Part shown: positions 49,173 to 64,000 of the stretch, piece by piece
Position numbering within the stretch: position 1 is the first letter of the stretch
How the letters are laid out: each line of letters opens with the position of its first letter
Assembly (NCBI GenBank): GCA_036852015.1
Contig: JAANDG010000406.1
Coordinates: 1-64,000 of the forward strand
Direction: 5' to 3'
Length of the DNA: 64,000 bases
Source: Pelodera strongyloides
Lineage: Eukaryota; Nematoda; Chromadorea; Rhabditida; Rhabditidae
Translations under genes and position numbers: made by a program
Notes under the pieces: generated by a model
What the model was told of the DNA's origin: nothing
The model's input: only the letters and a program-made list of their open reading frames with translations
Databases searched by the model: none

Positions 49173-51111
49173 GAACTAATAACATTGAACTTCAAAGCGG
49201 AATAAACCGGACGACACAAGGCGAGCAAGCTACAAAGTACGCAAAACGCCAACAATGAGAAACCAGGAAGGGCCAAAACCATGTGCCACACCGCTTTAAA
49301 GTGTCAGCGCGTGCACATTCCAAAGAAAGAAGACGTAAAAAAAGTGTCAAAAGTGATCTGAATATGACTATGTGACCGCAACCGAGCCAAGTCTCTCGAG
49401 AGAAAGCCAAAGGCATAACAAACATAGAAAGAGCACACTATGTCAACATAGAACGGGCACTAGCAGAAGCATAAGGAACAAATGGAGATATTATATAAAA
49501 ACGCGAGCCATGCTCCAAATACAGTATATTCCCAAGTTGAAAACCAAAGCTTAACTGATACTAATATGTATAAAAGAATTTAAATGTCATTACAAAAGAG
49601 GGGCGTAATTTATAACTTTGAGAATACACTGTAGTAAAGTGCATGTTACCAAAGTACAGTACATTCTCAACTCAATTAATAATCAGCAAGCCATCCAACA
49701 AGCTAAGGCCATAAATACCTTAAGTAACTTAACAACTAGGGCCACTAGGGCCAAATACCCACAAAACTAAACAGGACACTGGGCTCACCGGCTCAGCCAC
49801 ACTGTGCAAACAAAGACATAAGAAGAAGAAGGTGTACAGAAAGTGCACCCAAAAAAAACAATGACACACCGTAACTTCTTAGCATTCACATGTTTCGTTA
49901 CTTACGCATTCCTCTACCATTCCTTATGACATACTAGCACAATGGCACAACAACTCCATTAATCTAAAATACACTCTAACTTACAATTAAGCCTTTAGCG
50001 CCACCATACCCGTCCTTAGCAACTAGAACTGACAAAGAAGTTAACACTAGAGTATCCCGCACCCACCCAGTCGAATGAGGAAACATTTTTTTTCTGAGAT
50101 AAATGATAATGTAAACAGATATCACATCCGGATCCTGTAGGCTTCGGCCAAGAATTGTGGACATAAGAATGTCCACAAACAAAGGGTATCACATGTCCCA
50201 ATCTATTCACTTAGGGCACATATAGGACAAAACGTGCTAGAGTACCCTAACAAGACCTAACGAAAGGTGAGCAAGGATAAAGATATATAGGGTAAGTCTG
50301 CATTCAAATTAAGGTAATAAATGAAAAGGTATTTGAGACAGATACGGGGAAAACTAAGACCCAAAACACTCAAGTATACCAAACTAAAGGGAAGTCAATA
50401 CAAACAGAAATCCGACAACCACAAAGAACAGAACGAAGAAAAATTTCTACACAAAGATATTGAAAACCCGGAATAAACCACACAAAAAATGACATAAACA
50501 CAATAATTCTTTTTAAAACTTTTTATTAAAGAGACAAAAGACAAGACAACGCAGTGACAAAGTAACAATGTGAATAATATAAGTTAGATCAATAATAGAG
50601 ATTTACTTTCCAATTGATATTGTTGAGATCAAATTGCACAGGAATAAATAACAGCAATGAATCTAATTGCGGAAACCTGGTGTGGTGCTAATTATGTACA
50701 GATCCATGAATTTCAAATTCTTTTCATGATTTCTCGAAGTCAAAAAATCACGATTTCCAACAAACAATCCGACGAGCAAAACAAGTTCACAAAACTTTGA
50801 TTAGCTATATATAAGTAGTTTACGCATATACAGATTCGAGTATTTAGCACTTACCATGGCAGTGATAAACATAAACAAACTGACGAAGAGATAAAAAAAA
50901 ACACATAAAAGGCTAACTATAACGAGATAAATATGGGGCCAAGTCAATAAATCAAAAACGTATTTTTTTAAACAAAACACTCGCAATGGCTTCTTTGCAC
51001 CATTCAGGACAGATTTTTCGGGTAAAAAAACTTTTAAACAAAAACACGTCTTCCGGGAAGCTATACGACCTTTCTTTGCATTATTACCGTCCAGATCATA
51101 AAATACTATTT
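49173..51111. other. Spacer between SMC3 and the CIP2A-like gene
   Basis: About 2 kb with no recognised gene. A repeat end with CCATGTG and CGCTTTAA lies at 49276-49299. On the minus strand an AATAAA (complement at 50522-50527) could end SMC3, giving a 3' UTR of about 590 bases. The distance argues against a tight operon but does not exclude one. Confidence 0.45.
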
Positions 51112-63973
<12,862 letters not shown>

Positions 63974-64000
63974 CTGAAGATAAATTGCACAATCACACAC

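Overview
This is eukaryotic nuclear DNA, most likely from a rhabditid nematode and probably Caenorhabditis or a close relative. The evidence is many short exons with GT-AG introns and TTTCAG-type acceptors, candidate spliced-leader acceptors just upstream of start codons, a serpentine chemoreceptor gene, an F-box gene of nematode style, and introns full of short palindromic DNA transposons. Species cannot be fixed from the sequence alone. Exon models below were joined by hand from reading frame, splice sites and family similarity; no alignment was run.

Layout. 1-1161 is a 411-bp satellite and 1162-2535 a 71-bp minisatellite. 5284-8877 (+) is a complete nine-exon TRIC cation channel gene. 8878-12677 is gene-free and holds a decayed tRNA, a short Helitron-like element and a long palindrome. 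12678-16049 (+) is a small F-box gene with a tRNA-Tyr inside an intron, followed by a truncated copy of its 3' end at 18468-18767. 20344-23671 (+) is a complete six-exon seven-transmembrane chemoreceptor gene, probably Srbc class. 24370-25858 carries two tRNA-Tyr/tRNA-Met pairs. 27301-29751 (+) has coding-like exons I could not join into a recognised gene. 30767-32629 (-) is a rhodopsin-like GPCR with no identified TM6-TM7 exon and a tRNA-Gln in an intron. 32630-39689 is repeat-rich and gene-poor.

The right half is two large minus-strand genes in tandem. 39690-49117 is a 25-exon gene coding for about 898 residues that reads along its whole length like CIP2A (cancerous inhibitor of PP2A): an N-terminal armadillo half and a C-terminal coiled coil. 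51112-63973 is cohesin SMC3, 34 exons and about 1,044 residues, missing only the N-terminal ATPase lobe, which lies beyond the right edge. SMC3 builds the cohesin ring and CIP2A is known in vertebrates for PP2A control and mitotic DNA-break tethering, so the neighbours share a genome-maintenance theme; with about 2 kb between them this is not an obvious operon.

Mobile DNA is dense and mostly non-coding. There are TTAA-ended palindromic elements of several families, some nested; at least four short Helitron-like elements with ends TCTTATTATATAA and hairpin-CTGG; and a decayed Tc1/mariner copy in an SMC3 intron. The most notable item is the full-length CIP2A-like gene in a nematode. Next come a perfect 44-bp hairpin at 19714-19815, the triplicated splice donor in SMC3, and several tRNA-like loci.
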